Shown in pieces: positions 7,057-14,789 of a DNA stretch of 32,434 nucleotides. Origin of the DNA: Flavobacterium caeni (GTDB lineage: Bacteria > Bacteroidota > Bacteroidia > Flavobacteriales > Flavobacteriaceae). The stretch spans positions 1 to 32,434 of the forward strand of contig NZ_FMVF01000014.1 of assembly GCF_900101895.1 (NCBI RefSeq). Direction: 5' to 3'. Position numbers and translations under genes: made by a program. The notes beneath the pieces are model-generated. The model did not search any database. It worked only from the letters and a program-made list of their open reading frames with translations, and had not been told where the DNA came from. Each line of letters opens with the position of its first letter. Position 1 is the first letter of the stretch.

Positions 7057-8574
7057 TTACAATTTAACGAACTTCACATTGAACCGTTCTCCCGCTTCCG
7101 TTTCGCCTTTTACGATATAATTCCCTTTCGATAAACCGGCAATATCGACGTGGCCGTTGGTTCCCGCATAAGATTTTATCACTCTTCCGGTAGCGTCATA
7201 GATCGTGATCCCGTTTAGAGGCTCGGAAAAATAAAGCGTTCCATGGGCGGGGTTCGGGTAGGCCGCCGGCTTTTTGACGGCCTCCTCCTTAACCGATAAT
7301 ATCGATTCGAGGTTCAGCCGTGACAGCGTTACCGCGCCTACGGCGAGCGATCCCTCATGTCTTCCTGCCGAGGCCGCTCCGGTCTGCCCCATGATATAGA
7401 GCTTGCCGTTCTCATAATCTACCGCCGACGCCACCGCCAGCGTGTAGGACGACAAGCCTGTGGGTACCGATGTGATTCCCGAAGTGCCGAATGTAGTGTC
7501 CACGCTTCCGTCCGCGTTGAGCCGGGCAACGGTGATGTTGGCCATCGCCGACGACGATTGTTCCCTGGTCCTTCCCGCGGCGATGATCTTGACGCCGTTT
7601 CCGTAATCATGCGGAGTCAGGCTCAATACATTGCCGTAATAGGCATCCGGGATTTCGATAAGGGCCGTGCCGCCGGTCCCAAAACCGGAATCGCTATTGC
7701 CTGCAATGTTGTGCTTCCTGACGGTCATTTGCTCGGAAGCGCCGGACCATGACGAACCGTAGGAATAGGAAGTATTGTTCATCGCGTCGAACAGATATCC
7801 GGGGAGGGTGCTGCTTGCGGAAGAAGGGGAAAACGACCAGTCGCGAACGCCGCCTGTGGAGAACTTCGCCACAGCGGTTTGGTAGTTTGAAGGATAGTAT
7901 CCGGAAACATAAATATTGCCGTCATCATCAGACTGGATCGAACTTGGGATTATGGTATTGCCGGCGTTGAAATAGAAATTAACGGGGTTACCGCCGTTAA
8001 AAGACGTGTCGGGCGTACCGTTCGTGTTCATCCTGTATATTTTTCCGCCGGCGCTGTCGAAATAGCCGCCATCGCTGCGGCATACGATGATCTTGTAGTT
8101 TGCCCAATCGTAGTTTACATAGGCAAGGCGAAAGGCGGGAAAGTCATGGTAGGTATAGATCCCGTTGTTCCCAAAACCGGCGGCAAACGATCCGTCGTTC
8201 AATATCCGGGCTATTGCGCCGGTTTTGGAGGATGCCACCAGGTAACCGTACAATGAAGGCCCGCCATTGTCGAAAATGCAGAATGATGCCGGCGTTTCAT
8301 CGTCGTTCCCGAAATCGATCTCCTTGATCCCGTCTTCGTCAAAAGTCGTGTCGAGCGAGCCGTCGGCATTGAAGCGCACCAGGATCGGAATGCCGTTCTC
8401 GTTTTTCCCCAAGGCCACCGCCTTGTTGTAGTAGTCGACTTTCATGTCGACGAATTCCGCAAAAACGGAATGTTCCATGACCCCGTTGTTTCCAAAGGAG
8501 CCGTCCAAAGTGCCGTCTTGCGCGTTTGCGAGAAATGCAGACGCCGCCAGAAAAAGGGTAATTGTTTTTTTCAT
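7057..8574 (-). CDS. Delta-60 repeat T9SS-exported surface protein
   Basis: This 505-residue protein has a signal peptide (ending FLANAQ) and several copies of the delta-60 repeat, recognisable as 'R-x-N-x-D-G-S-x-D-T-x-F': GTLDGSFGNNGV near 21, FNADGSLDTTFDEDGI at 68-83, MNTNGTPDTSFNGG, and LNADGSVDTTFGTSGI nearer the C terminus. Such repeats are thought to form beta-propeller blades. The last 69 residues (from about 437) are a T9SS sorting domain (YPNPAHGTLYF, IYDATGR, LSKGNYIVKG). It is the first gene of the minus-strand cluster. Its base composition is GC-rich like the rest of the window, unlike the AT-rich genes downstream. Confidence 0.9.
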   Translation of the reverse strand: MKKTITLFLAASAFLANAQDGTLDGSFGNNGVMEHSVFAEFVDMKVDYYNKAVALGKNENGIPILVRFNADGSLDTTFDEDGIKEIDFGNDDETPASFCIFDNGGPSLYGYLVASSKTGAIARILNDGSFAAGFGNNGIYTYHDFPAFRLAYVNYDWANYKIIVCRSDGGYFDSAGGKIYRMNTNGTPDTSFNGGNPVNFYFNAGNTIIPSSIQSDDDGNIYVSGYYPSNYQTAVAKFSTGGVRDWSFSPSSASSTLPGYLFDAMNNTSYSYGSSWSGASEQMTVRKHNIAGNSDSGFGTGGTALIEIPDAYYGNVLSLTPHDYGNGVKIIAAGRTREQSSSAMANITVARLNADGSVDTTFGTSGITSVPTGLSSYTLAVASAVDYENGKLYIMGQTGAASAGRHEGSLAVGAVTLSRLNLESILSVKEEAVKKPAAYPNPAHGTLYFSEPLNGITIYDATGRVIKSYAGTNGHVDIAGLSKGNYIVKGETEAGERFNVKFVKL

Positions 8575-8629
8575 ATCAGGGTTTTAAAATGAGTCGAATC
8601 CCGGTTGCCGATCATGAGAAAGCAAGTAC

Positions 8630-8637
8630 CAAAGCTA
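8630..8637 (-). promoter_or_regulatory. Candidate -7 element for the delta-60/T9SS operon
   Basis: On the minus strand this reads TAGCTTTG, a full match to the Bacteroidetes TAnnTTTG element, 55 bp before the start codon. No clear TTG lies 19-21 bp upstream, so it rests on the -7 match alone. Confidence 0.4.
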
Positions 8638-8939
8638 GCAGGCTTGTTCGAATAAAGATTAGGGGTTTTCCTGTTTTTCAAAAGTATTTTCCCTAGCATC
8701 CGAGATCCGTTTTTATGTTTTGACCGGTTCGGGATGGTTCAGGTTGTTACTTTTAACAAGTCCAAACGTAATAAAAAAAAATGACAAATTTAACAGGCGG
8801 GCACTTTTTATATCCTTGTCATACCTGTTTTTAGCGCATGGCCGGCCGGTGTAGTCAAAGAAACGCAGGAAATCCTAGCGCGAGGTCAGTTCGAGGGCGA
8901 CCGGCCGTCCGGGGCGAATAGTTCACAACAAAAAGTTAA

Positions 8940-8973
8940 TTTGCGCAAAATCAACGTAAAATAATTATATTTG
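8940..8973 (+). promoter_or_regulatory. Candidate promoter of the small secreted protein gene
   Basis: TTTG at 8940-8943 and TATATTTG at 8966-8973 match the Bacteroidetes -33 and -7 elements. The 22-bp spacer is slightly long. The start codon is 43 bp downstream. Confidence 0.5.
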
Positions 8974-9016
8974 ACTTATCAAAATCATCAATCAATCACA
9001 TTAAAATTACCCGATT

Positions 9017-9328
9017 ATGAAAAAGTTGTCCCTGTTGCTCGTTGCGCTTGCCTCGGTTACCGTTTATGGAAAAGAAGTTGTTCCCGGGCCTACGATTTGG
9101 TACACCATTTCCGAGAAAATACTCAAAGGCAGCCATCAACTGATCGTGTCCGATGCCGAAGCGGCCAAGGCAAAAAAGACCCGAGCCGCAGGCGAACGGA
9201 GCGAAGCTAAAACACCAAAAACCAAGGTGCTCAAGGTTTCGACCAAATTCCAACAAAAGGATGAGCTGGTCTTGCCCGATTTCATGACGCCTACGGTAAC
9301 CAAAAACGTGTGGTTCCTGCCTGAATAA
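9017..9328 (+). CDS. Small secreted protein of unknown function
   Basis: The 103-residue product has a typical signal peptide (MKKLSLLLVALASVTVYG) and a short mature part of about 85 residues. It is rich in Lys, Ala and Glu between residues 50 and 75, and ends in DFMTPTVTKNVWFLPE. I recognise no domain. It has its own promoter and stands alone on the plus strand. Its stop codon abuts the stop codon of the convergent DUF4268 gene without a gap. A secreted or periplasmic location is the only inference I make. Confidence 0.7.
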   Translation: MKKLSLLLVALASVTVYGKEVVPGPTIWYTISEKILKGSHQLIVSDAEAAKAKKTRAAGERSEAKTPKTKVLKVSTKFQQKDELVLPDFMTPTVTKNVWFLPE

Positions 9329-9763
9329 TCAATCGATTGCCTTGATATAATCTTCAAACTCGAAATAGAACATTTCGAGTTTTTGCATTTTATCGGCAAA
9401 GAAGTCGAATATTTCAGGCCATGTAGCGCGGTTGCCAAGCGTCACATTTTCTTTCTCGATCCATATACGGCTAATGGTTTTGCCGCTTTCCAACGTAAAA
9501 TCGCGATAGAACACAAGGTCCTGGATATGATCTTCTTCGAGTATCGTTTTAAGCGCTTCGATTTTCTCGAAATAAGCATAACGCAATTCGTCGTTGCGCA
9601 TCTCGATGTCCAGGAGCACCTGCGCTTTTTTGTTATCGGCCCAGAACTTGAACGAAAAATCCTTGATCTTGGTATCGTACAACAGCCATTTGCGCGGATA
9701 GGCCTCGGCAAAGGCAATCCAGAATTCCTGTTTGAGTCGTTGGTTTTCCTGTTTGGAGTACAT
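9329..9763 (-). CDS. DUF4268 domain protein
   Basis: This 144-residue protein matches the flavobacterial DUF4268 family as I know it: a start of the MYSKQENQRLKQEFW type, the segment WLLYDTKIKDFSFKFWADNK, and VLLDIEMRNDELRYAYFEKI. The fold of the family resembles nuclease-like alpha/beta proteins, but no activity is proven to my knowledge. It appears cytoplasmic, with no signal peptide. I chose the start at the MYSKQ methionine, because the seven codons upstream lie in a short AAAGTC-type repeat. It is apparently a single-gene unit. Confidence 0.8.
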   Translation of the reverse strand: MYSKQENQRLKQEFWIAFAEAYPRKWLLYDTKIKDFSFKFWADNKKAQVLLDIEMRNDELRYAYFEKIEALKTILEEDHIQDLVFYRDFTLESGKTISRIWIEKENVTLGNRATWPEIFDFFADKMQKLEMFYFEFEDYIKAID

Positions 9764-9875
9764 GGGTCGAAAGTCAAAAGTCAAAATTCGGACGTGCTTG
9801 GGTTAAAATTATTCAAACCTCCCTTTTTGCTCGTCGTTTTTCGGCTATATTAGTACTGCAAAAATACGCAACCGT

Positions 9876-10514
9876 ATGAATTTTTCAGATTTTCTGACGC
9901 TAATTCCAAAAATCGAAAACGCATGGCTGCCCGGCGAAGAGGCGCACGCCATGATGTCGCCGCCCGAACGCCGCGCCATCATGCAAAACCTGGATCTCAA
10001 GGCCAAGAATCCGAAACAGGCTGCGGTGATGATGTTGTTCTATCCGCGCAACGAAAAAACCCACTTGGTGCTGATCATCCGCAATGCCTATCCGGGTGTG
10101 CATTCGTCGCAAATCGCTTTTCCGGGCGGGAAAATAGAGCAGGAAGATGCTTCGATTAAGGAAACTGCACTGCGCGAAACCGAAGAAGAAATCGGGATTA
10201 CCGCCAGCCAGATTACCGTTGTGCGTCAGTTTTCGCAAGTGTACATCCCGCCCAGCAATTTCTTGGTCTATCCTTTTTTCGGATACGCAACGCAAGAACT
10301 GATTTTTAATCCCGATCCGAGCGAAGTGGCCGGCATGATCGAAATGCCGCTGGAGCACTTTCTCGACGACGATAACGTCGAAATGATGCAGATGGCCACG
10401 TCGTACTCGGCCTCTATTGGCGTGCCGGTTTTTAAGTTCAACCAGCATCGCGTTTGGGGCGCGACGGCCATGATGATGAGCGAGCTTAAAGAAGTTTTAA
10501 AATCGGTGTTATAA
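9876..10514 (+). CDS. Nudix hydrolase, CoA pyrophosphatase (NudL-like)
   Basis: This 212-residue cytoplasmic protein would cleave coenzyme A or related nucleoside diphosphate derivatives to 3',5'-ADP and phosphopantetheine. It has the CoA-family signature before the Nudix box (LIIRNAYPGVHSSQIAFPGG, 66-85), and the metal-binding core R100-E101-x-x-E104-E105-x-G107. The length is normal for the family. The plsC-like gene follows after 40 bp on the same strand, so the two may share a transcript, although that gene has its own -7-like element. Exact substrate preference cannot be read from sequence. Confidence 0.88.
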   Translation: MNFSDFLTLIPKIENAWLPGEEAHAMMSPPERRAIMQNLDLKAKNPKQAAVMMLFYPRNEKTHLVLIIRNAYPGVHSSQIAFPGGKIEQEDASIKETALRETEEEIGITASQITVVRQFSQVYIPPSNFLVYPFFGYATQELIFNPDPSEVAGMIEMPLEHFLDDDNVEMMQMATSYSASIGVPVFKFNQHRVWGATAMMMSELKEVLKSVL

Positions 10515-10527
10515 CCCGAAGTTTTCG

Positions 10528-10535
10528 TATGTTTG
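10528..10535 (+). promoter_or_regulatory. Candidate -7 element upstream of the acyltransferase gene
   Basis: TATGTTTG matches TAnnTTTG, 19 bp before the start codon. No convincing -33 TTG is seen. It may simply be an internal promoter. Confidence 0.35.
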
Positions 10536-10554
10536 CCGTTTGCTTTAAAGAATC

Positions 10555-11361
10555 ATGGGGTTATTCAAACGAAATCCTTTCGGACATATACTTTTTGTCA
10601 AACGATGGCTGATCCGCATTTTTGGCGCCATTACGCACCGTCGGTACCACGGCTTCAATGAGCTGCAAATAGACGGTTCCGAGATCATCCGCGCGCTGCC
10701 CGACAAAAACGTATTGTTCATTTCGAACCACCAAACCTATTTTGCCGATGTCGTGGCCATGTTCCACGTGTTCAACGCCAGCTTGGCAGGTAGGGAAGAC
10801 CACATCCGAAACATCGGTTACCTCTGGAAGCCCAAGCTCAACATCTATTATGTCTCGGCCAAGGAAACGATGCAGGCCGGTTTGCTGCCGCGCATTCTCG
10901 CTTATGCGGGGGCCATCACCGTAGAGCGTACCTGGCGCGCCAAAGGACAAGACATCAAGCGCGAGTTCAACCCGAACGATACCGAGAACATCGGGGTCGC
11001 GCTCAGGGACGGCTGGGTCATCACGTTTCCGCAAGGCACCACGCGGTCGTTCAAGCCGGTGCGAAAAGGCACCGCGCACATTATCAAGCAGCACAAACCC
11101 GTGGTCGTACCCATCGTGATCGATGGCTTTCGCCGGTCGTTCGACAAAAAAGGCTTGCGCATGAAAAAGAAAGGCATCCTGCAGTCGTTCATCATCAAGG
11201 AACCGCTTGAAATCGACTATGAAAACGACACCATCGAACAAATTGTCGAGAAGGTCGAATACGCCATCGAACAGCATCCGTCATTCCTCAAGGTGATCCC
11301 TGTCGAAGAAATCGAAGAGCAGGAAAAGATGAACCAAATGCGTACCTGGGAAAACTACTAA
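10555..11361 (+). CDS. 1-acyl-sn-glycerol-3-phosphate acyltransferase-like protein (PlsC family)
   Basis: This 268-residue protein belongs to the glycerolipid acyltransferase superfamily and would transfer an acyl chain in membrane lipid synthesis. Motif I is SNHQTYFADV at 57-66; the acid (D65) sits five residues after H59 rather than four, a variant spacing that I believe is normal in this flavobacterial subgroup. Motif III reads FPQGTTR (158-164) instead of FPEGTR. VVVPIVIDGF corresponds to motif IV. There is no clear N-terminal membrane helix beyond a short hydrophobic stretch at 12-26, so peripheral membrane association is likely. The stop codon overlaps the stop of the convergent membrane-protein gene (CTAA). 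Confidence 0.82.
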   Translation: MGLFKRNPFGHILFVKRWLIRIFGAITHRRYHGFNELQIDGSEIIRALPDKNVLFISNHQTYFADVVAMFHVFNASLAGREDHIRNIGYLWKPKLNIYYVSAKETMQAGLLPRILAYAGAITVERTWRAKGQDIKREFNPNDTENIGVALRDGWVITFPQGTTRSFKPVRKGTAHIIKQHKPVVVPIVIDGFRRSFDKKGLRMKKKGILQSFIIKEPLEIDYENDTIEQIVEKVEYAIEQHPSFLKVIPVEEIEEQEKMNQMRTWENY

Positions 11362-11987
11362 AGCTGGTTTTGCTTGAGTTCGATGTAATTGGCGTACAAT
11401 TTCTTGAGCAACCTGCCGTACGCAAAGCGGTAAATGAGCCAAACCACCGCAATAAAAAACGCAATGCTCAGCGCAATCAGCGCGACAATCACAAACATCA
11501 TTTGGTTGCTGTGCGCGATTTTTTCCTTGAGCGCCGCCATGTCTGGGTTGTACAATAGGCCAACTACAAAGCCAATGGCGATGGCCACACCAATCATCGT
11601 CAAATTGTACCAGATGTAATATTTCACCGTGCGGTGCGTACGCAAAATGCTGCGCATGAGGTGCGTGGTCGAATCCGATACCGAAATCTTCCTGTAGTTA
11701 CGGTAAAACAGTACGATGAACGTAAAAATGATGGCGTAGTTCACATAGTCGTAAACCTTAAAAAACGTTGCGATGCCTTGGTGCGACATGTTGTCGTAAA
11801 TGTCCGAATTGGTGCAATAGCTCAGCGTAGCCCAAACCAAAAATTCGAGTATGCTCACCACCAAGATCCACTTGACGATAGACGACGAACGCTTGTGCGT
11901 CATCGCGTTGATCTCGCTCTCGGAAACCTGCTGGAACGAATGCTCGCTCTTTTTCCAGTCCTTTTTCAGTAAATCCAGCTCTTCCAT
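11358..11987 (-). CDS. Membrane protein paired with ECF sigma factor (possible anti-sigma partner)
   Basis: The 209-residue product has a cytoplasmic N-terminal stretch of about 38 residues (starting MEELDLLKKDWKK) and four hydrophobic segments, at about 39-58, 85-101, 126-146 and 163-187. It ends with a charged tail. It follows the ECF sigma gene by 3 bp, so they are surely cotranscribed. A short cytoplasmic region plus membrane helices next to an ECF gene suggests an anti-sigma factor or sensor, but no zinc-binding anti-sigma motif (HxxxCxxC) is present. I do not recognise a named family. Its function is inferred only from gene context. Confidence 0.78.
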   Translation of the reverse strand: MEELDLLKKDWKKSEHSFQQVSESEINAMTHKRSSSIVKWILVVSILEFLVWATLSYCTNSDIYDNMSHQGIATFFKVYDYVNYAIIFTFIVLFYRNYRKISVSDSTTHLMRSILRTHRTVKYYIWYNLTMIGVAIAIGFVVGLLYNPDMAALKEKIAHSNQMMFVIVALIALSIAFFIAVVWLIYRFAYGRLLKKLYANYIELKQNQL

Positions 11988-11990
11988 AGG

Positions 11991-12485
11991 TTAAGGATTT
12001 AGTATTTTTTTCAATTTGGTCTTGATTCGGTTCATTTTCACACGCGCATTGACCTCGGTGATGCCCAACGTCTGCGAAATCTCTTCATAGTCCTTGTCTT
12101 CCAGGTACATGAACACCAGCGCCTTCTCGATGTCGTTGAGTTGATGGACGGCTTGGTACATGAGCTTTATTTGTTCCTCTTCCTCGTAATTGTAATCTTC
12201 CTGACGGATAAAATAATTCGAAACATCTGTCGACGAAGTCTGCACCATGCGCGTACTCTTTCTATACAGCGTGATCGCCGTATTGAGCGCCACGCGATAA
12301 GCCCACGTCGAGAACTTGCTCTCGCCGCGAAATTTCGGATAGGCTTTCCACAACTGTATCGTGATTTCCTGGAACAAATCTTTGTGCGCGTCCTCACCAT
12401 TGGTATACAGCCTACAAATCTTGTGGATGATGTTCTGGTTTTCGCGCAACTGCTTGACAAAAGCTTGTTCGAGGTCTTGGCTCAT
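11991..12485 (-). CDS. RNA polymerase ECF-type sigma factor
   Basis: This 164-residue sigma-70 family protein contains region 2 at about 36-72 (DLFQEITIQLWKAYPKFRGE and FSTWAYRVALNTA) and region 4 at about 130-162 (a helix-turn-helix around YEEISQTLGITEVNARVKMN). Region 3 is absent, as in extracytoplasmic-function sigma factors. It would direct RNA polymerase to a small regulon, often for envelope stress. It is the first gene of a two-gene unit with the membrane protein downstream. The region before its start has only a weak TAATTTG -7-like site. Confidence 0.93.
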   Translation of the reverse strand: MSQDLEQAFVKQLRENQNIIHKICRLYTNGEDAHKDLFQEITIQLWKAYPKFRGESKFSTWAYRVALNTAITLYRKSTRMVQTSSTDVSNYFIRQEDYNYEEEEQIKLMYQAVHQLNDIEKALVFMYLEDKDYEEISQTLGITEVNARVKMNRIKTKLKKILNP

Positions 12486-12540
12486 GCGGGCATTAGTGTC
12501 GGTGGGTGAAATTTTGTTACAAATTAGTGTTTTTTATTTG

Positions 12541-13420
12541 ATTGGGAGCTATTTCCCGCTTTCCGTTGCAATCTTTTTGCAGCGCACTGCGTGGCGCTGC
12601 AAAAAGGATTTTCACTGCAATCGGGGCTATGCTGCCGCAGGCTTTCTTTTGCCTTGATGCAAAAGAAACAATCCCGAAGCGTCGGGACAAGGCTCACAAA
12701 TCCCAGTCTCAAAAACTACCTCGGTTTTCGTTCCGAACCGCTAACCGTTCGTCGCTTGCTGATCGCAGCGATTCAGCTCTACGCAGTTCTGCCACTCAAA
12801 CCTTCGTTGTTTTTTACGTCTGTTATTTGATGGCCGCTGGCGCTCAAGGAAAGTCTTTATTTTATTTTTGGCTTGCCCGCGGCGCCAAAAATCCGCACGA
12901 GGAACATTCGTTCAAAGTTGAGACGAATCGTTTCGCTTACGACGTTCGTCGTAGAATGTCCCTCGCGGGGAAATTCGTTCTAGCTAAGACAAGGTTCCCA
13001 GCGCGTTGGACGAACGCGCAAAGCGGAAAAATGAACTTTCCATTTTCGATAGACATTCTTCGTGAGGCAGCGCGCTTTGGTCGTGGCAGGCGGAGGGCCG
13101 AGCGTAAAGAAACAGTCCAGTGGACTGTTTTAGCGAAGGTGCCAGGAGGCGCGGTCGCCCGGCTTGAAGCTGGCGTTAAGAAACAAATGGTGTTTGAGCG
13201 AAGCGAGTTCATTTGTTTTAGCCGGCGACCCGAGGCTTTAGCCGAACTGAGCGAAGCTAAAGCCAGCAGGTCGCCGAACGACCGCGCGCCAGGCATTTTT
13301 GCTACTTTTAGCTCACCAAAATAATATTTGCTTTGGTGTTCGCTGAACCTCGCTAGCTCGGTTTGTTGCCAGACAAAAGTAGGTCCGCGGCAGCGAATAG
13401 CGCTGATTTATCAGCGCCCA
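12541..13420. repeat. Large intergenic element made of nested inverted repeats
   Basis: The whole 1-kb gap between the sigma gene and ndh holds no convincing gene. It is instead packed with stems: 12570-12585 with 12594-12610 (one bulge); 12643-12652 with 12659-12668 (perfect 10 bp); 12672-12677 with 12682-12687; 12899-12910 with 12954-12965 (one mismatch), enclosing TACGAC-GTTC-GTCGTA at 12938-12953; 13001-13007 with 13013-13019; 13110-13119 with 13121-13130; 13181-13189 with 13210-13218; 13223-13230 with 13269-13276, enclosing 13234-13242 with 13255-13263; an outer stem 13148-13157 with 13279-13288; 13314-13320 with 13332-13338; and 13400-13406 with 13411-13417. Parts resemble recurrent intergenic sequence I recall from flavobacteria, but I cannot verify this here. 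A 260-codon open frame across it lacks any protein-like features. Confidence 0.8.
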
Positions 13421-13428
13421 TATTTAAT

Positions 13429-13458
13429 TTGCAACAAGACGAGAAATCCCTAACTTTA
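13429..13458 (+). promoter_or_regulatory. Promoter of the NADH dehydrogenase gene
   Basis: TTG at 13429-13431 and TAACTTTA at 13451-13458 fit the Bacteroidetes -33/-7 pattern with a 19-bp spacer; only the last base of the -7 element deviates. The start codon is 23 bp downstream. Confidence 0.55.
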
Positions 13459-13481
13459 GGAAAAGAAAAGCACTCTTCTGC

Positions 13482-14786
13482 ATGAACATCCCAAAATCAA
13501 AAAATCCCCGAATCGTTATAATAGGCGGCGGTTTCGCCGGGTTGGCGCTCGCCAGGGCGCTCAAAGACAAGCCGTTCCAGGTGGTGCTTATCGACAAACA
13601 CAACTACCACACGTTCCAGCCGCTGCTGTATCAGGTGGCCACTGGCGGGCTCGAAGCGGGTTCGATCGCTTATCCGATCCGCAAGGTCATGCACAACCAT
13701 CGGGATTTTTACTTTCGTTTGGGCATGGTTACCCAACTCGATCCGCAAAACCACAAAATCATCGCCGACATCGGCGAACTCGACTACGAATACCTCGTGC
13801 TCGCGACAGGTTCCAAGACCAATTTCTTTGGAAATACCGAAATAGAACGCAACGCGATGGCCATGAAAACCATCCCGCAGTCGCTCAACATCAGGAGTTT
13901 GATACTAGAGAATTTCGAACAGGCGTTGCTCATCAAAGACCCAGCAGAACGCGACAGCCTTATGAATTTTTGTCTCGTCGGCGGCGGGCCTACGGGCGTT
14001 GAATTGGCCGGTGCGTTGGCCGAAATGAAGAACGCCATCCTGCACAAAGACTATCCCGATCTCGACATTTCGCGCATGCAAATCAACCTGATCCAAAGCG
14101 GCGACAGGATTTTGAACACAATGACCCAGCAATCGTCGGCCGCGGCCGAACGCTACCTGACCGATTTGGGTGTCAAGGTCTGCAAAAACATCCGCGTGAC
14201 GGGCTACGATGGCAAGACCATCACCACCAACTCACCGACCACGTTCGAAACGGCCACCGTCATCTGGACGGCGGGCGTCATGGGCAATACCCCCGATGGG
14301 ATTCCGGCGGCATCATTTGTCGAAAAAACCGAGCGGTACCGCGTCGATGCATTCAACCAAGTGGCGGGCTACGACAACATTTTCGCCATCGGCGATATCG
14401 CGCTCATGGCCACCGAACCATTTCCGCTCGGCCATCCCATGCTGGCCCAGCCCGCCATGCAACAAGGCAAGCTGCTCGCGCAAAATCTCATCAGCCGAAG
14501 CAAAGGCCTACCCATGAAACCGTTTGTCTACAACGACAAGGGTTCGATGGCCACCATTGGTCGCAACAAGGCCGTCGTCGATTTGCCTAGAAGGCATTTT
14601 CACGGTGTGTTTGCATGGTTTGTCTGGATGTTCGTCCACCTGATTTCGCTCATCGGTTTCAAGAACAAGGCCGTCGTATTTACGAATTGGGCGTACAATT
14701 ACATCCGCTTTGACCGCGAAGGCAGGCTCATCATCAGGCCGTACAAACGCAAAAGTTTTTATGCGTTCACGAGCGACGAAGTGTAA
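13482..14786 (+). CDS. ndh: Type II NADH:quinone oxidoreductase (NDH-2)
   Basis: This 434-residue flavoprotein would pass electrons from NADH via FAD to membrane quinone without pumping protons. It shows the first dinucleotide fold at 11-40 (IVIIGGGFAGLALA, ending in an acidic residue, D38), the HNYHTFQPLLYQVATGGLEA segment typical of NDH-2, the second fold VGGGPTGVELAG at 166-177, and the FAD-binding GDIALM near 307. The hydrophobic or amphipathic C terminus (about 373-410, WFVWMFVHLISLIGF) would attach it to the inner face of the membrane. The length is standard. It is apparently a single-gene unit, directly downstream of the large inverted-repeat element and ending 3 bp before a convergent lipoprotein gene. 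Confidence 0.9.
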   Translation: MNIPKSKNPRIVIIGGGFAGLALARALKDKPFQVVLIDKHNYHTFQPLLYQVATGGLEAGSIAYPIRKVMHNHRDFYFRLGMVTQLDPQNHKIIADIGELDYEYLVLATGSKTNFFGNTEIERNAMAMKTIPQSLNIRSLILENFEQALLIKDPAERDSLMNFCLVGGGPTGVELAGALAEMKNAILHKDYPDLDISRMQINLIQSGDRILNTMTQQSSAAAERYLTDLGVKVCKNIRVTGYDGKTITTNSPTTFETATVIWTAGVMGNTPDGIPAASFVEKTERYRVDAFNQVAGYDNIFAIGDIALMATEPFPLGHPMLAQPAMQQGKLLAQNLISRSKGLPMKPFVYNDKGSMATIGRNKAVVDLPRRHFHGVFAWFVWMFVHLISLIGFKNKAVVFTNWAYNYIRFDREGRLIIRPYKRKSFYAFTSDEV

Positions 14787-14789
14787 CAG

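Larger units (their letters stand above)
8575..9016. other. Divergent intergenic region between delta-60 gene and small secreted gene
   Basis: About 440 bp without a gene. It holds candidate promoters at both ends, listed separately. An 8-bp inverted repeat (CGGCCGGT at 8843-8850 and ACCGGCCG at 8900-8907) is separated by 49 bp. An A-rich tract lies near 8773. Nothing else is recognisable. Confidence 0.5.

Noticed and set aside
659..8574. Complete T9SS or gliding operon
   Set aside because: Only cargo proteins with sorting domains are present; no secretion machinery gene (gld, spr or por type) was found.
12542..13324. 260-codon open frame through the inverted-repeat element
   Set aside because: Its translation has no domain or signal, it runs through many hairpins, and overlapping frames on both strands are also open; stem-rich DNA explains it better.
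12541..13420. Retron or group II intron
   Set aside because: No reverse transcriptase gene is nearby and no intron domain V-like motif was recognised; only the structured DNA is evident.
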